NCBI GenBank assembly: GCA_946479285.1
Contig: CAMLFH010000031.1
Location: 1 to 43,817 of the forward strand
Source: an uncultured Flavobacteriales bacterium
GTDB taxonomy: Bacteria; Bacteroidota; Bacteroidia; Flavobacteriales; Crocinitomicaceae
Direction of reading: 5' to 3'
Length of the DNA: 43,817 nucleotides
Program-made: the position numbers and the translations under genes
Notes under the pieces: generated by a model
Database searches by the model: none
Told to the model about the DNA's origin: nothing
What the model saw: the letters and a program-made list of their open reading frames with translations, nothing else
Part shown: positions 25,130 to 35,900 of the stretch, piece by piece
How positions within the stretch are numbered: the stretch's first letter is position 1
Layout: the number at the start of each line of letters is the position of its first letter

Positions 25130-27535
25130 ATGAAGCTAATTTGGTTTATAGCACTTCTTTTTCCTTTTTCCCTGATGGGTCAATTGGTTACAACACCCCA
25201 AAGTGCTGCGTCATTAGTTCAGAATACACTTCTTGGACCGGGAGTTACCGTTTCAAACATTAATTACTCCGGAGCTCCGGCAGCAATCGGAAGATTTACG
25301 GCAAACGGCACAAACCTTGGAATCAATTCAGGTGTGGTAATCACAACCGGAACCATTGCCAATAACGGAAGCGGGCCCCAGGGGCCAAATAATTCTTCCA
25401 ATTCTGGAGTAGATAATGGATTACCAGGCTTTGGTGCATTAACCGCGCAGTCAGGTGCTAGCAGTACTCACGACGCTTCTATTTTGGAATTTGATTTCGT
25501 TCCATATTCAGATACCGTACGATTTAAATACGTTTTCGGATCGGAAGAATATCCGGAATATGTTTGTTCCCAATTCAACGATGCTTTTGCCTTCTTCATT
25601 TCCGGACCCGGAATACCGGGAGGGACACAAAACATGGCAAAACTGCCATCAGGAGCAACGGTTACGATCAACAACGTAAACGGCGGAAATCCCGGTAATA
25701 CCGGAAGTGGTGTTGGGGCATGCGGAGCAAGTAATCCGGCTTACTATGTAAACAATGGAAACGGCAACCAGGCTCCATACAACGGATCTTCTAGCTATAT
25801 TCAATACGATGGTTTTACAAAAGTATTGGAAGCTGTTTCAAAAGTTCAGTGTGGTCAAACTTATCACCTCATCATAGCTATTGCAGATGCCGGTGACGGA
25901 ATTTTTGACTCGGGAATTTTCCTGGAAGCAAACAGTTTAACTTCCAAAGTTCCGGTTGAAGTAGATTACACCATGTCATTCGATGCATTCAACGATGGAG
26001 TTACCATGGCAGAAGGCTGTGTAAATACAACCGTAACTTTAACCAGAAATGGTTCTACTGCGGTTTCAACAAACGTAGGAATTACCGTTGCAGGAACAGC
26101 TACTGAAGGAGTTGATTATTCCAACATTCCCAATTCAGTTACTTTCGCTCCGGGCCAGTCTACGGTTTCATTCAATTTCAGCGCTTTGGCAGACGGACTA
26201 ACAGAAGGAATAGAAACCGTTGATTTAATTTTTGCAATACCAGATCCCTGCGGAGGTACAAATCCGTTAGAAATAAATCTCAAAATCAATGATATTCAGC
26301 CGGTTCAGGTAACTGTAAACTCGGTAGATAAACTTTGTCCGCAGGATGATGCAGATCTGACAGCCGTGCCAAGCGGAGGTTCTGGTCCTTATACAATTGT
26401 CTGGACACCAACCGGTCAAACCACGGCTTCCATTACTGTAAATCCACCGGCAACGCAAAACTATACAGTTTCAGTGACAGATGCCTGTTTAAATCAAACG
26501 GCAACGGCAGTTGCAACAGTAACTGTTCCTGTCTATCCGCCGATCGGATTGGTTACAACACCGGATATCACAGAGATTTGTCCTTACGTTCCGAAAGAAT
26601 TAACGGCTCAGGCATCCGGAGGAGCAGGGAGCTTTACTTTTTCGTGGTCACTTTCAAATGGACATGTTCTGGGAACCAATGATACTTTGGATGTTATCCC
26701 AAGTACAAGTACCATGTATTATGTAGAGGTTACCGACCAATGTGACGTTTCTTCCATCGATAGTGTCTTATACACAATTACGAGTCCTCCATTAGTACTT
26801 ACGATGTCTCCGAATCAGACTATTTGTCCGGGAGATACCGTTCCAATCAGTGTTAGTGCAACCGGAGGATACGGGCAATATTTTTACAATTGGCTGCATA
26901 GCGGCGAGAATACCGCGCAGGTTTCGGTAAATCCTTACACAACGACCTCGTATACCGTTTCTGTTTCCGATGAGTGTCAGACTTTTACGGTTGAAGGAAC
27001 AACCACAGTGACAGTTATTGAGCCGATTGCAAACTTTGTGATTTCAAGTAATACTTTATTTGAAGATTTACCAATTACTTTCCAGAACCTCACAATTGGT
27101 GGAAACACCTATGAATGGGAATTTGGTGACGGTCAATCATCCACACTGGTTCATCCGAACAATACATATGATGTTCCCGGAATTTATTATGTGACTTTGA
27201 TTGCCACTAATTACCTGGGCTGTAAAGATACTATCACCAAACCAATCAGGATTCAGGAAGAATATTGGATCTATGTTCCGAATACCTTTACGCCGGATGG
27301 TAATCAGTTCAATAATACCTTCAAAGCTTCGATGATTAATATCAGTGAAATTGAAGTATCGATTTATGACCGCTGGGGACTCGAAGTATTCCATTCAACG
27401 AGCCTTCGGTTTGAATGGGACGGAACCTACAAAGACCTGCTGGTTCCGGACGGAACATTTACTTATAAGATCAACTTCACCACGAGATCAAATCTCCATG
27501 GGAATATTATTGGTCACGTAAATGTCTTAAAGTGA
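25130..27535 (+). CDS. Choice-of-anchor-L-like surface protein with T9SS type B sorting domain
   Basis: This 801-residue secreted protein has a signal peptide ending SLMGQ. Residues about 25-280 match the choice-of-anchor L pattern: NTLLGPGVTVSN, GINSGVVITTG, EFDFVPYSDTVRFKYVFGS, EEYPEYVCSQFNDAFAFFIS. A Calx-beta-like domain follows (about 285-385, with ATEGVDYSNIPNSVTFAPG), then Ig/SprB-like repeats (about 390-630) and a PKD domain (about 635-710, WEFGDGQSS). The last 85 residues are a type B CTD: VPNTFTPDGNQFNNTF, IYDRWGLEVF, WDGTYKDLLVPDGTFTYKI. No PorP/SprF gene is adjacent, so it may depend on one elsewhere. It likely sits on the cell surface or in secreted fibres. Its 3' end overlaps the convergent SDR gene by 9 bases. 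Confidence 0.92.
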   Translation: MKLIWFIALLFPFSLMGQLVTTPQSAASLVQNTLLGPGVTVSNINYSGAPAAIGRFTANGTNLGINSGVVITTGTIANNGSGPQGPNNSSNSGVDNGLPGFGALTAQSGASSTHDASILEFDFVPYSDTVRFKYVFGSEEYPEYVCSQFNDAFAFFISGPGIPGGTQNMAKLPSGATVTINNVNGGNPGNTGSGVGACGASNPAYYVNNGNGNQAPYNGSSSYIQYDGFTKVLEAVSKVQCGQTYHLIIAIADAGDGIFDSGIFLEANSLTSKVPVEVDYTMSFDAFNDGVTMAEGCVNTTVTLTRNGSTAVSTNVGITVAGTATEGVDYSNIPNSVTFAPGQSTVSFNFSALADGLTEGIETVDLIFAIPDPCGGTNPLEINLKINDIQPVQVTVNSVDKLCPQDDADLTAVPSGGSGPYTIVWTPTGQTTASITVNPPATQNYTVSVTDACLNQTATAVATVTVPVYPPIGLVTTPDITEICPYVPKELTAQASGGAGSFTFSWSLSNGHVLGTNDTLDVIPSTSTMYYVEVTDQCDVSSIDSVLYTITSPPLVLTMSPNQTICPGDTVPISVSATGGYGQYFYNWLHSGENTAQVSVNPYTTTSYTVSVSDECQTFTVEGTTTVTVIEPIANFVISSNTLFEDLPITFQNLTIGGNTYEWEFGDGQSSTLVHPNNTYDVPGIYYVTLIATNYLGCKDTITKPIRIQEEYWIYVPNTFTPDGNQFNNTFKASMINISEIEVSIYDRWGLEVFHSTSLRFEWDGTYKDLLVPDGTFTYKINFTTRSNLHGNIIGHVNVLK

Positions 27536-28312
27536 TTTCGTTCTTCCTCCGTCAACAGGAATATTAATCCCATTAATATAACTCGCTGCAGGAGATGCCA
27601 GGAAAGCAACAGCAGCCGCAATTTCTTCCGGTTGAGCGATTCTTTTCATTGGTGATTCATCCGCCATTTCGTCAAAAATAGCATCTACCGAATCACCCGT
27701 TTTTGCCGATTTATTGGAAGCAATTTCCTGAAGCCTCGTAGTATTCGTTGCACCCGGTAATACGTTATTAACAGTAATGTTGAATTGTCCCAGTTCGGTT
27801 GCCAGCGTTTTGCTCCAGTTTCCAACCGCCCCACGAATGGTATTCGAAACACCCAATCCGGGAAGAGGCTGTTTTACGCTGGTGGAAATGATATTTACAA
27901 TTCTTCCTCCTCCCGCTTGTTTCATCCCCGGCACTACAGCCTGCACCAAAATATGATTACAGATCAAATGCTGGTTAAACGCTGAAAGAAATTCGCTGAT
28001 TTCGGCATCAATAATTGGTCCTGCTTTAGGCCCACCGGTATTATTAATTAAAATATCGATTGATTTCCCGCCGGAAATATACGCTGCAACCTTATTTTTT
28101 AGGTCTGCGGGATTTGTAAAGTCAACAGCCAGGTAATCGTGTTTCTGATTTCCTTCCCGGGGGAGCTCTTCTTTCACACCTTTTAATTTCTCTTCGTTGC
28201 GGGCTAATAAAACGATATCAGCACCCATAGCTGCTAATTTCAAAGCAACTGCTTTACCAATACCCTGAGTACTTCCTGCAACCAGAGCAACTTTACCAAT
28301 CAGATCTTTCAT
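27527..28312 (-). CDS. SDR-family oxidoreductase with atypical active site
   Basis: This 261-residue Rossmann-fold dehydrogenase begins MKDLIGKVALVAGS. The cofactor loop GSTQGIG, the acidic/basic end of beta2 (LLARN), NNTGG (for NNAG), and the C-terminal ASYINGINIPVDGG are all present. The catalytic serine is likely in NIISTSVKQP. The usual YxxxK is replaced by SNTIR, a pattern seen in a divergent SDR branch that resembles beta-ketoacyl-ACP reductases, so classical catalysis is uncertain. The start is placed at 28312, not the upstream ATG at 28330, because a perfect TAATTTTG promoter box falls between them. Substrate unknown. Confidence 0.9.
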   Translation of the reverse strand: MKDLIGKVALVAGSTQGIGKAVALKLAAMGADIVLLARNEEKLKGVKEELPREGNQKHDYLAVDFTNPADLKNKVAAYISGGKSIDILINNTGGPKAGPIIDAEISEFLSAFNQHLICNHILVQAVVPGMKQAGGGRIVNIISTSVKQPLPGLGVSNTIRGAVGNWSKTLATELGQFNITVNNVLPGATNTTRLQEIASNKSAKTGDSVDAIFDEMADESPMKRIAQPEEIAAAVAFLASPAASYINGINIPVDGGRTKSL

Positions 28313-28317
28313 CAGCA

Positions 28318-28349
28318 CAAAATTAATCATTCTGTGCTTCCTGCAGCAA
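28318..28349 (-). promoter_or_regulatory. Promoter of the SDR gene, nearly leaderless
   Basis: On the minus strand: TTG (28349-28347), 21 bases, and a perfect TAATTTTG (28325-28318), then five bases to the ATG at 28312. It rules out the upstream in-frame ATG at 28330. Confidence 0.6.
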
Positions 28350-28456
28350 CTTTTTAAAGGCGATTTTTCTTCAAAAAACTGCTGGTGGATTCTCGGTGAT
28401 TTAATCTAAAATTGCTATTTATTTATTTCATTGTAAATGTTATTTATTGATAGATC

Positions 28457-28486
28457 AAGTTGTTTTTTGTTAAATAAACAACTTGT
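28457..28486. repeat. 10-bp inverted repeat in an AT-rich divergent intergenic region
   Basis: CAAGTTGTTT and AAACAACTTG are perfect inverted arms around a 10-base loop. They lie in the strongly AT-rich gap 28350-28634 between the SDR gene and the first type A cargo gene. No ORF or other element is supported in that gap. The arms could form an RNA hairpin or bind a regulator. Confidence 0.5.
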
Positions 28487-28634
28487 TGATAAAAAATTCA
28501 TTATTTGTTAATCTATGAAATGGTCAATAAAACCGACTAAATATTCAATCAGGGGCACGAAATACAAAATCCGATTGTTTTTTCAGCACTTAACAATCTC
28601 ACTTTCCATTAGTTGAATTGGCCTTTAACATTTT

Positions 28635-28662
28635 TTGTGCCATTCATTTTTGCCTACTTTTG
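28635..28662 (+). promoter_or_regulatory. Promoter of the first type A cargo gene
   Basis: TTG (28635-28637), 17 bases, then a perfect TACTTTTG (28655-28662). It is 16 bases upstream of the ATG at 28679 and inside the longer reading frame that opens at 28613, so it sets the start at 28679. Confidence 0.65.
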
Positions 28663-28678
28663 GTGGAAACTGAAGATT

Positions 28679-31600
28679 ATGAATAAAAAATTACTATGGC
28701 TGGGCATGTTCTGCCTATTTAGTTGTTTTATCTACGGTCAAACCGTGATAAACACTAATCACCCGAACAACAACGGAAATGGTTCCGTCACGTTCAATGT
28801 TCAAAACACCAATGGATTCGATATCATTATTACTGGTATCCAATGTCATTTAGGTTCTATTGCAACCAATAACCTGGAACTACTTTATCGTACAACACCA
28901 TTTGTAGACAATGCTCCTCCCTGGGATTTCGGGACAGTAGGTGCAGGGCAAAACGGATGGATTTCTGCCGGAACAGGATTTGTTTCCAATTCCAATACGG
29001 CAAACGGAATCGTTCCCGCATTAACTTCTTTGTCATTAACAATTCCTGCGGGGGCAACTTACCAATTAGGCTTCTCAGCGACAACCATGCAGTATTCCTC
29101 CCTAACGGGCGGAATTAATACATTTAGCGGCGGCGGTGTTAACCTCATTACCGGTGACGGAATTTCCTGGGGCGGGGTCGTTTACCCCTCCACACCTGCA
29201 AATTATCCGCGCGGACTAATTGGTGGAATCACGTTTATTCCGGCAGTACCTTGTACTTCTCCCCCAACAGCAGGTGCAGTTTCTGCAGCAAATAATCCAA
29301 TTTGTCCTTCTGTAAACAATACACTTTCTATTTTAGGGGGAACAGGAGGAACAGGACAAACTTATCAATGGCAGAGCTCTTCAACAGGAGCACCCGGTTC
29401 TTTCGCAAATATTGCAGGAGCAACAAACAGTACTTATATTGCTAACCAAACTGCAAACACGCATTACCGTGTTTACATGACTTGCGGAGGTTTATCCGAT
29501 ACAAGTGCTGCACTTCTCGTTAATACAAGTAACTTCATTAACTGTTATTGTAACAGTGCTTCTACCAGTACGGCAGATGAAGAAATAACCAATGTTAGCA
29601 TCGGTACTTTAAACAATGCCTCTACCTGTTCATCGACAGGTGGTCCGGGATCCGTGCAAAATCAATACTCCAACTATACGGCACTTCCTGCAACCAATCT
29701 TGCTCAAACTGTTAGTTATCCGTTAAACGTTCAGGTAGGAACCTGTGGAGGAAGTTTCAACAACATGACGAAAGTCTATATTGATTATAACCAAAATGGT
29801 TTGTTTTCCGATCCGGGAGAAGAGGTATATGCTTCTCCAACCTTTACAGCTGGCCCTCATTTGGAATCAGGAACTGTTGTGATTCCCTTAACAGCAACTC
29901 CAGGAAATACGCGCATGCGTGTTATTACTGTTGAAACTACTGTTATCGGATCTATTACACCATGTGGAACATATACATGGGGTGAAACAGAAGATTATTT
30001 TGTGAATATCGCACCGGCTCCAACCTGTCCTCAACCAACCTTGGTGACCAACCTTGGTGCAACAAATACAGAAATAGAACTTGGATGGACCGTTGGCGGA
30101 GCTGAGACTTCCTGGCAAATTCAATATGGCCCTCAGGGATTTGCGCTTGGAACAGGTGACTCTGTGGTGGCAGGAACGAACCCGTTCACATTGACAGGTT
30201 TAAATCCAAACTCATTTTACCAGGTTTATGTGATGGCAATTTGTTCTGCAACAGATTCATCTTACTACACTGGACCTGTTTCATTCAATACTTACAATCA
30301 GGGTGTATATATCGATTGGTCTGAAGATTGTCCTTCCGGTGGATTTGTAGATATTTCCACAACAGGAACGAACTTAAATACAACGGATGATTCAGAAGTT
30401 GGAATGGCACTTCCTTTCCCGGTATTGTACCAGGGATCTTTAATCAATGACATTACAATTGGTAACAACGGAGGAATTGTGCTTGGTTCTCAAACTGCTC
30501 AGGTAGGATACAACATGGTTCCAGGAAATGGTTTATACCCATATGTTCAGGATATGAATACGCCATACGACGGAGTATATTACCAAACATTTGGAGTTGC
30601 ACCAAACCGTAAATTTGTTGTTATGTGGTCTGATGTGGCTCATTTCTTCTCCTCATTAGGTACAGACGGAACAACTTTCGAATTAATCATTGACGAAGCA
30701 ACAAATGAATTTTATTATGTCTACGACGATGTAAACCATGACAATGCTTTCTATGACAATGGTGCTGATGCTGAAATCGGTGTTCGTGGTGCTCAAAACC
30801 TGGATGTATCGATGAACAGTTCAACGTATTTGCAAAATAACTCGTGTGTTCATTTTTACTATACCGATTGTCCCAAACCTAAGAATTTCGTAACAACCTT
30901 CCTTGGTCCGGATGAAATCCAATTTGGCTGGACTCCCGGTACCTCAAATGAAACGAACTGGATTATCGAATATGGTGCTCAAGGATTTACTCCTGGTATG
31001 GGAACATTCCTGAATGAGACAAGTAGTTTCTCCAGTATCACGTCTTTGACTCAATTGACTCAGTACACCATCTACATTTATGCAAATTGTGCAAACGGTG
31101 ATACTTCTTTGGCTTTGGTCCATAATTTCACAACTTTGCCATACTGTTCTAATCCATCAGGATTAAATGGAACAACAGATGCGGATTCATTGGAATTGAC
31201 ATGGAACTGGACTCCATCAAGTGTTGCATATCCTGTAACAGCATTCAATATTCAATATGGAATGACAGGATTTACACTTGGATCCGGAGAAATCGTTCCT
31301 GCAGGAGGAATTGACCTTTCCGATACTATTTTCGATACTGACTTAATGGGTTCGGGAGTTTACCAGGTATATATCCAGGCTGAGTGTTTCGATGGCAGTG
31401 TATTAGATACATCCGGTTGGGTAGGACCAATTAGTGTGGTCATGCCTTTAACAAATGATATCGTCTGTAACCAGGAAACGGTTCAATTGGGAGAAACCTA
31501 TACTTTTAACAATAACGGAGCTGCAGTTTCTTTGAATGAAACAAACATCGCTCCGGCGGCAACTGGTTCTCAAACTACAGACGGATGGATTAATTCTACT

Positions 31601-32650
31601 TTGAACGGTACACTTTGGTATACTTTCACGGCTCCTGCATCAGGTTCTGTAAGAATCAATTCCACTGCACTTCCTTATAATGGTCAGGCTGCAGTTTATA
31701 CAGCTGCAAACTGTGGTGATTTTAACACTTTCACCATGATTGCTGCTAATGATGATGAAATCGGTGGAACAAGTTTAGCTCCAAACTTCACGGTTTGTGG
31801 CTTGACTCCGGGTTCTACTTATTATATTATGTACGATAAGTTCGATGGAACATCCGGAAATTTCAGCATGAATGTAACTGCAATTGTTCTTGAAGGAGGA
31901 TCTGCTCTTCCATTAACGAATGTTTGTTCAGGTACAATGGTGGATTTATTCACTACAATTACCGGAAATAATACAGGTGGAGACTGGTCTTCTTCTATTG
32001 CAGCCGTTGATGCAAGTATCATGGGCTCTATGTTCAATACTTCAGGACTTGCATACCAGACCTTCAACCTTCAATATCGTGTAACGGATGGTTGTGCTTA
32101 CGATTCAATAGTATCTCAGGTGAAAATCTTCCCACCTTCAAATGCAGGTCAGGATGGTGTAATCATTGCGTGTAAAAATGAGCCGATTGATTTATTGGCT
32201 GGTTTGAACGGAAATTCAGATTTGAATGGAGCCTGGTATGATCCATCCAATGCATTGCTGCCAAATTCACAAATCACTACTGCCGTTTTCCCGGGTCAGT
32301 ATAATTTCGATTATATTTCAGGAAACGGGGTATGTCCGAACGATTCAGCAAATGTTGTTGTTACAGTTCTTGGAAATTGTGATTGGTTGTCAGTTAATGA
32401 AAATGCATTGGAACAAGTTACTATCTATCCAAATCCTTCTACCGGTGTCGTATTTGTTGAATCTACATTCAGCACAGGCAACTTCCAGTTAGTAGTAACG
32501 GATGTAAATGGGCGAAAAGTTCAAACTCCTCAGAACACTATCTCTGCAGGAACGAATACTGTGAACCTTAAAGAGGTGGAAAGAGGAACTTACTTCTTTA
32601 CACTTTCAACTGAAAATGCTGAAAAAGTATTCAGAGTAGTAATTCAATAA
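28679..32650 (+). CDS. GEVED/fibronectin-III surface protein with T9SS type A sorting domain (paralogue 1)
   Basis: About 1323 residues. The signal peptide MNKKLLWLGMFCLFSCFIYG follows directly from the ATG at 28679, and a longer frame from 28613 would bury it. Domain order: an N-terminal all-beta region; an Ig-like segment (about 195-290, CTSPPTAGAVSAANNPICPS); a GEVED domain (about 364-445, IDYNQNGLFSDPGEEVY, CGTYTWGETEDYF); and fibronectin-III-like repeats with WQIQYGPQGF cores. A beta-sandwich with EVGMALPFPVLYQG and GNNGGI comes next, then a further fibronectin-III repeat (LELTWNWTPSS). A pre-peptidase-C-like domain (NGTLWYTFTAPASG, TYYIMYDKF) and the type A CTD (YPNPSTGVVFVES... RVVIQ) complete it. 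Probably a surface-anchored adhesin or matrix protein; binding partner unknown. Shares long blocks with the next two cargo genes. Confidence 0.9.
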   Translation: MNKKLLWLGMFCLFSCFIYGQTVINTNHPNNNGNGSVTFNVQNTNGFDIIITGIQCHLGSIATNNLELLYRTTPFVDNAPPWDFGTVGAGQNGWISAGTGFVSNSNTANGIVPALTSLSLTIPAGATYQLGFSATTMQYSSLTGGINTFSGGGVNLITGDGISWGGVVYPSTPANYPRGLIGGITFIPAVPCTSPPTAGAVSAANNPICPSVNNTLSILGGTGGTGQTYQWQSSSTGAPGSFANIAGATNSTYIANQTANTHYRVYMTCGGLSDTSAALLVNTSNFINCYCNSASTSTADEEITNVSIGTLNNASTCSSTGGPGSVQNQYSNYTALPATNLAQTVSYPLNVQVGTCGGSFNNMTKVYIDYNQNGLFSDPGEEVYASPTFTAGPHLESGTVVIPLTATPGNTRMRVITVETTVIGSITPCGTYTWGETEDYFVNIAPAPTCPQPTLVTNLGATNTEIELGWTVGGAETSWQIQYGPQGFALGTGDSVVAGTNPFTLTGLNPNSFYQVYVMAICSATDSSYYTGPVSFNTYNQGVYIDWSEDCPSGGFVDISTTGTNLNTTDDSEVGMALPFPVLYQGSLINDITIGNNGGIVLGSQTAQVGYNMVPGNGLYPYVQDMNTPYDGVYYQTFGVAPNRKFVVMWSDVAHFFSSLGTDGTTFELIIDEATNEFYYVYDDVNHDNAFYDNGADAEIGVRGAQNLDVSMNSSTYLQNNSCVHFYYTDCPKPKNFVTTFLGPDEIQFGWTPGTSNETNWIIEYGAQGFTPGMGTFLNETSSFSSITSLTQLTQYTIYIYANCANGDTSLALVHNFTTLPYCSNPSGLNGTTDADSLELTWNWTPSSVAYPVTAFNIQYGMTGFTLGSGEIVPAGGIDLSDTIFDTDLMGSGVYQVYIQAECFDGSVLDTSGWVGPISVVMPLTNDIVCNQETVQLGETYTFNNNGAAVSLNETNIAPAATGSQTTDGWINSTLNGTLWYTFTAPASGSVRINSTALPYNGQAAVYTAANCGDFNTFTMIAANDDEIGGTSLAPNFTVCGLTPGSTYYIMYDKFDGTSGNFSMNVTAIVLEGGSALPLTNVCSGTMVDLFTTITGNNTGGDWSSSIAAVDASIMGSMFNTSGLAYQTFNLQYRVTDGCAYDSIVSQVKIFPPSNAGQDGVIIACKNEPIDLLAGLNGNSDLNGAWYDPSNALLPNSQITTAVFPGQYNFDYISGNGVCPNDSANVVVTVLGNCDWLSVNENALEQVTIYPNPSTGVVFVESTFSTGNFQLVVTDVNGRKVQTPQNTISAGTNTVNLKEVERGTYFFTLSTENAEKVFRVVIQ

Positions 32651-32663
32651 GATCCTACTATAT

Positions 32664-32704
32664 AAAATGCCCTTCCTTTAAAAGGAGGGGCATTTTGTTT
32701 TAAA
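32664..32704 (+). terminator. Strong rho-independent terminator after paralogue 1
   Basis: Arms of 16 bases (AAAATGCCCTTCCTTT and AAAGGAGGGGCATTTT) pair with a single G-T wobble and are followed by GTTTT. The remaining stretch 32705-32923 is AT-rich leader DNA for the next gene with no clear TAnnTTTG box. Confidence 0.8.
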
Positions 32705-32923
32705 ACAGTTTAGATTTTAAAACTTTGTGTGTTTTCTAAAAAATTTAATTTCCCAGCTGTTTTTTCTGATTGATTAAACTATGATTTTAGTAGATTTAAG
32801 AGTCTATTTTGCTCACTAATAATTAAAAACTCACTGAATTATCAAAAAATAATTTAACAGGCTGCCGGTTCTTCCATCCTTAAAATAATCACCTAAGAAT
32901 TAATTATTTTATAAAACTAAGTT

Positions 32924-35900
32924 ATGAAGAAAAATTACCATCAGATTTTCTCCTGGCTTGTGCTATTTGCATTAGTCCTCTTTGGAGAAAAAACCCAGGC
33001 CCAGGTCTCGAGCTACTTGTTCAATGAATCTGCCGGAACTTACACACCCATTACAGGTGGTGTAGTTTATGGAACAATCACTACTGATGAACAGCGTTTT
33101 GTGGATCCTGCAACTCCTGCTGGAGGAACAGTACTTACGGGTGTAGGGATTCCAATCGGATTTAACTTTACCTATAATGGTATTGTATTTGACCGTTTTG
33201 CAATCAATGCCAACGGATGGATCTCACTTGGGCAATCCTCGCTGACTCCTTCGGTAGATATTGCTTCTACGAGTGCATACACCGCGTTGTCATCAACTGC
33301 TGCGAATACTCCAACCCTTTTACGTAACCGTATTGCGGGAATGGCGCGTAACTTAGCAGCACAGACCGGTTCCGAGATTCGAGTAGAAACTATCGGGACA
33401 GCTCCAAACCGCATTTGCGTGGTTCAATGGACAGATTACAAACGTTCCGGAACTACAGGGAATGGCGATCTGCTTAATTTTCAAATTCGCCTGTTTGAAA
33501 CATCTAATTATGTCCAAATTATGTTTGGTGCATGTACTTTCGGTACAACTTCTTCTGCCAGCACTCATGTTGGTCTTGGCGGCACAGTAGCTACTGATTA
33601 TAACAACCGCACCTCGACTACTTCCTGGTTAGCTACAACAGCAGGTACAGCAAATAGCCAGGGAATCACAATTAGCGGAACAGTTACGCCTCCAACATCA
33701 GGTAGTTATTACATTTGGGGTACAATGCCCACTGTTCCACCTGCACCGGTTCAAGCAGCAGGGGCTCCTACCTGTTCAGGAGGATCTGATTTAAATATGA
33801 TTGGATCACCTGCTAACACGGATGAGATTTGGTACTGGCAAACAAGTATAACAGGCACCAGCACAACAAATCCGGCTTCATCTCCATGGACTGTGTTTGC
33901 TAACGGAACGTACTATGTACGCGCATTTAATCCGCTTTTGAATGTTTGGTCTGCTGAATCTTCCATTACAGTAACAAATTTCCCGGTTGCCGTAGCACCG
34001 CCAACACCAGTTGCAGCGGCAAATCCCGCATGCGCTCCCGGAACCACTATTTCCATGCCGGCAGCACCAGCGGGTATTGAATATTACTGGCAAGGAACTG
34101 TAGTGAACGGATCAAGTAACGCAAACCCTGCAACTATTCCTTTTAACATAACTGCTACAGGAACCTATCATGTTGCCTCGTATGAAACCGCTTCTCAATG
34201 CTGGTCTCCGACTACTGGTTTAACGGTCACTGTTGACAGTCAAATTCCTAATAACCCAACTGTAAGCACTCCCTATCTAAATATTTGCACAGGAGCTACA
34301 ACTGGAATGATCGCAACTATAACAACTTCAAACGCTGCCGGTTCTTTGACAACAACTTCAGCAGGTGGAAACGGTTGTGGTGGTGGTGCGATGTTCAATA
34401 TTACTACCAATGCAAATTCATTGAACATAACAAGTTTGGATATTATTTCAAATGTTAACGGAGCTCAAACGGTTGAAGTGTTTTACAAAACAGGTACATA
34501 CCTGGGAAGCGAAACAACTGCGGGAGCATGGACGTCAAACGGTACTTATGCGATTACATCCACCACCGGAACACCTATTAATATTGACATTACAGACTTA
34601 CTGATTCCGTCTTCTTCACTTTACGGTATTTATGTAAAATATGGTGCACAGTATACCAATATTACCGGGGCAACCAATTACACCAACGCAGATTTGACGA
34701 TTACCACCGGAGCAGGACTTTGTTCTCTTTTTGGAGGATTAAATGCTAACAGAGGGTTTAACGGTACCGTTCATTACACGATTCCAATGCCTTCTTCAGC
34801 AACCTGGTTTGATGCGCCGACAGGAGGAAATATTGTCGGAACCGGAACCCCCTTTGAAACAGTTGGCTCTTCGATCTTAGCATCACCGGCAACTACCGGA
34901 TCATACAATTTCTATGCGGCATCTACTCTTGGTGGCTGTTACAGTACAAACCGTGCATTGGTAACTGTAAATGTAAACCCAGTTTCCCTTTATTTAAGTC
35001 CTGTTGATGTTTCTTGCAATGGTTTAACAAATGGTTCGTTCACTTTAGACAGCTTAGATTGCGGTACCGGTCCGTTCCTTTACTCCATCAACAATGGTCC
35101 TTTTCAAACAATTCCAACGAATTTAGCTGCAGGAACTTACTCGATTGTTGCACAAGATGCAGCATTGGCTGTCAGTGCTCCAAATACGATCGTGATTATC
35201 GAACCAAGTGCACCTCAAAACCTGAATGCATTTAATGTTACTTATTACAATGGTCAGTTGACATGGACGCCTCAAGGAAATGAAACCAGCTGGAATGTAG
35301 AATATGGCCCGGCAGGATTTACTCCGGGTTCAAGCCCTTTCCCAATAATCAATGCAACAAATGATACAATTTTTGTTTCAGGATTAACAGAAAACACAAG
35401 CTATGAGTTTTATGTACAAGCAGGTTGTACCGCTTCTTCTGATTGGGCAGGTCCTTTTTCATTTGCTACCGACCCCGGATTCCTGGCTTGGGATAATGAA
35501 TGTCCGGCTATTGGGTTCTTTGACATTTCAGGAACAGGGACTGATTTGAATTCAGTGGATGACGGAGAAGTTGGAATCACCCTTCCTTTTGCTTTCCCTT
35601 ACCAGGGAGGTTCAATAACTGACCTGACTGTTGGAAACAATGGAGGAATCCAATTGGGAACTTTAACAGGAGCTGTTGGTTACGGAGGAAATATGACTAC
35701 AATAACAGGCGACTACTTGTTTGCATGGGGAGATGATTTGGATGATGAAACCGGAAATGTTTATTACCAGGTAACCGGTACTGCACCAAACCAGGTAGCT
35801 GTTTTCCAATGGAATAATCAGAACAACTTTAGCAATGGGGCCGGTTCGGTTACATTCCAAATCCAAATGCACCAGGCGACAGGAGAAATCTATTACGTTT

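Noticed and set aside
28613..28678. 22-residue N-terminal extension of paralogue 1
   Set aside because: The region contains the promoter boxes, and the signal peptide starts at the ATG at 28679.
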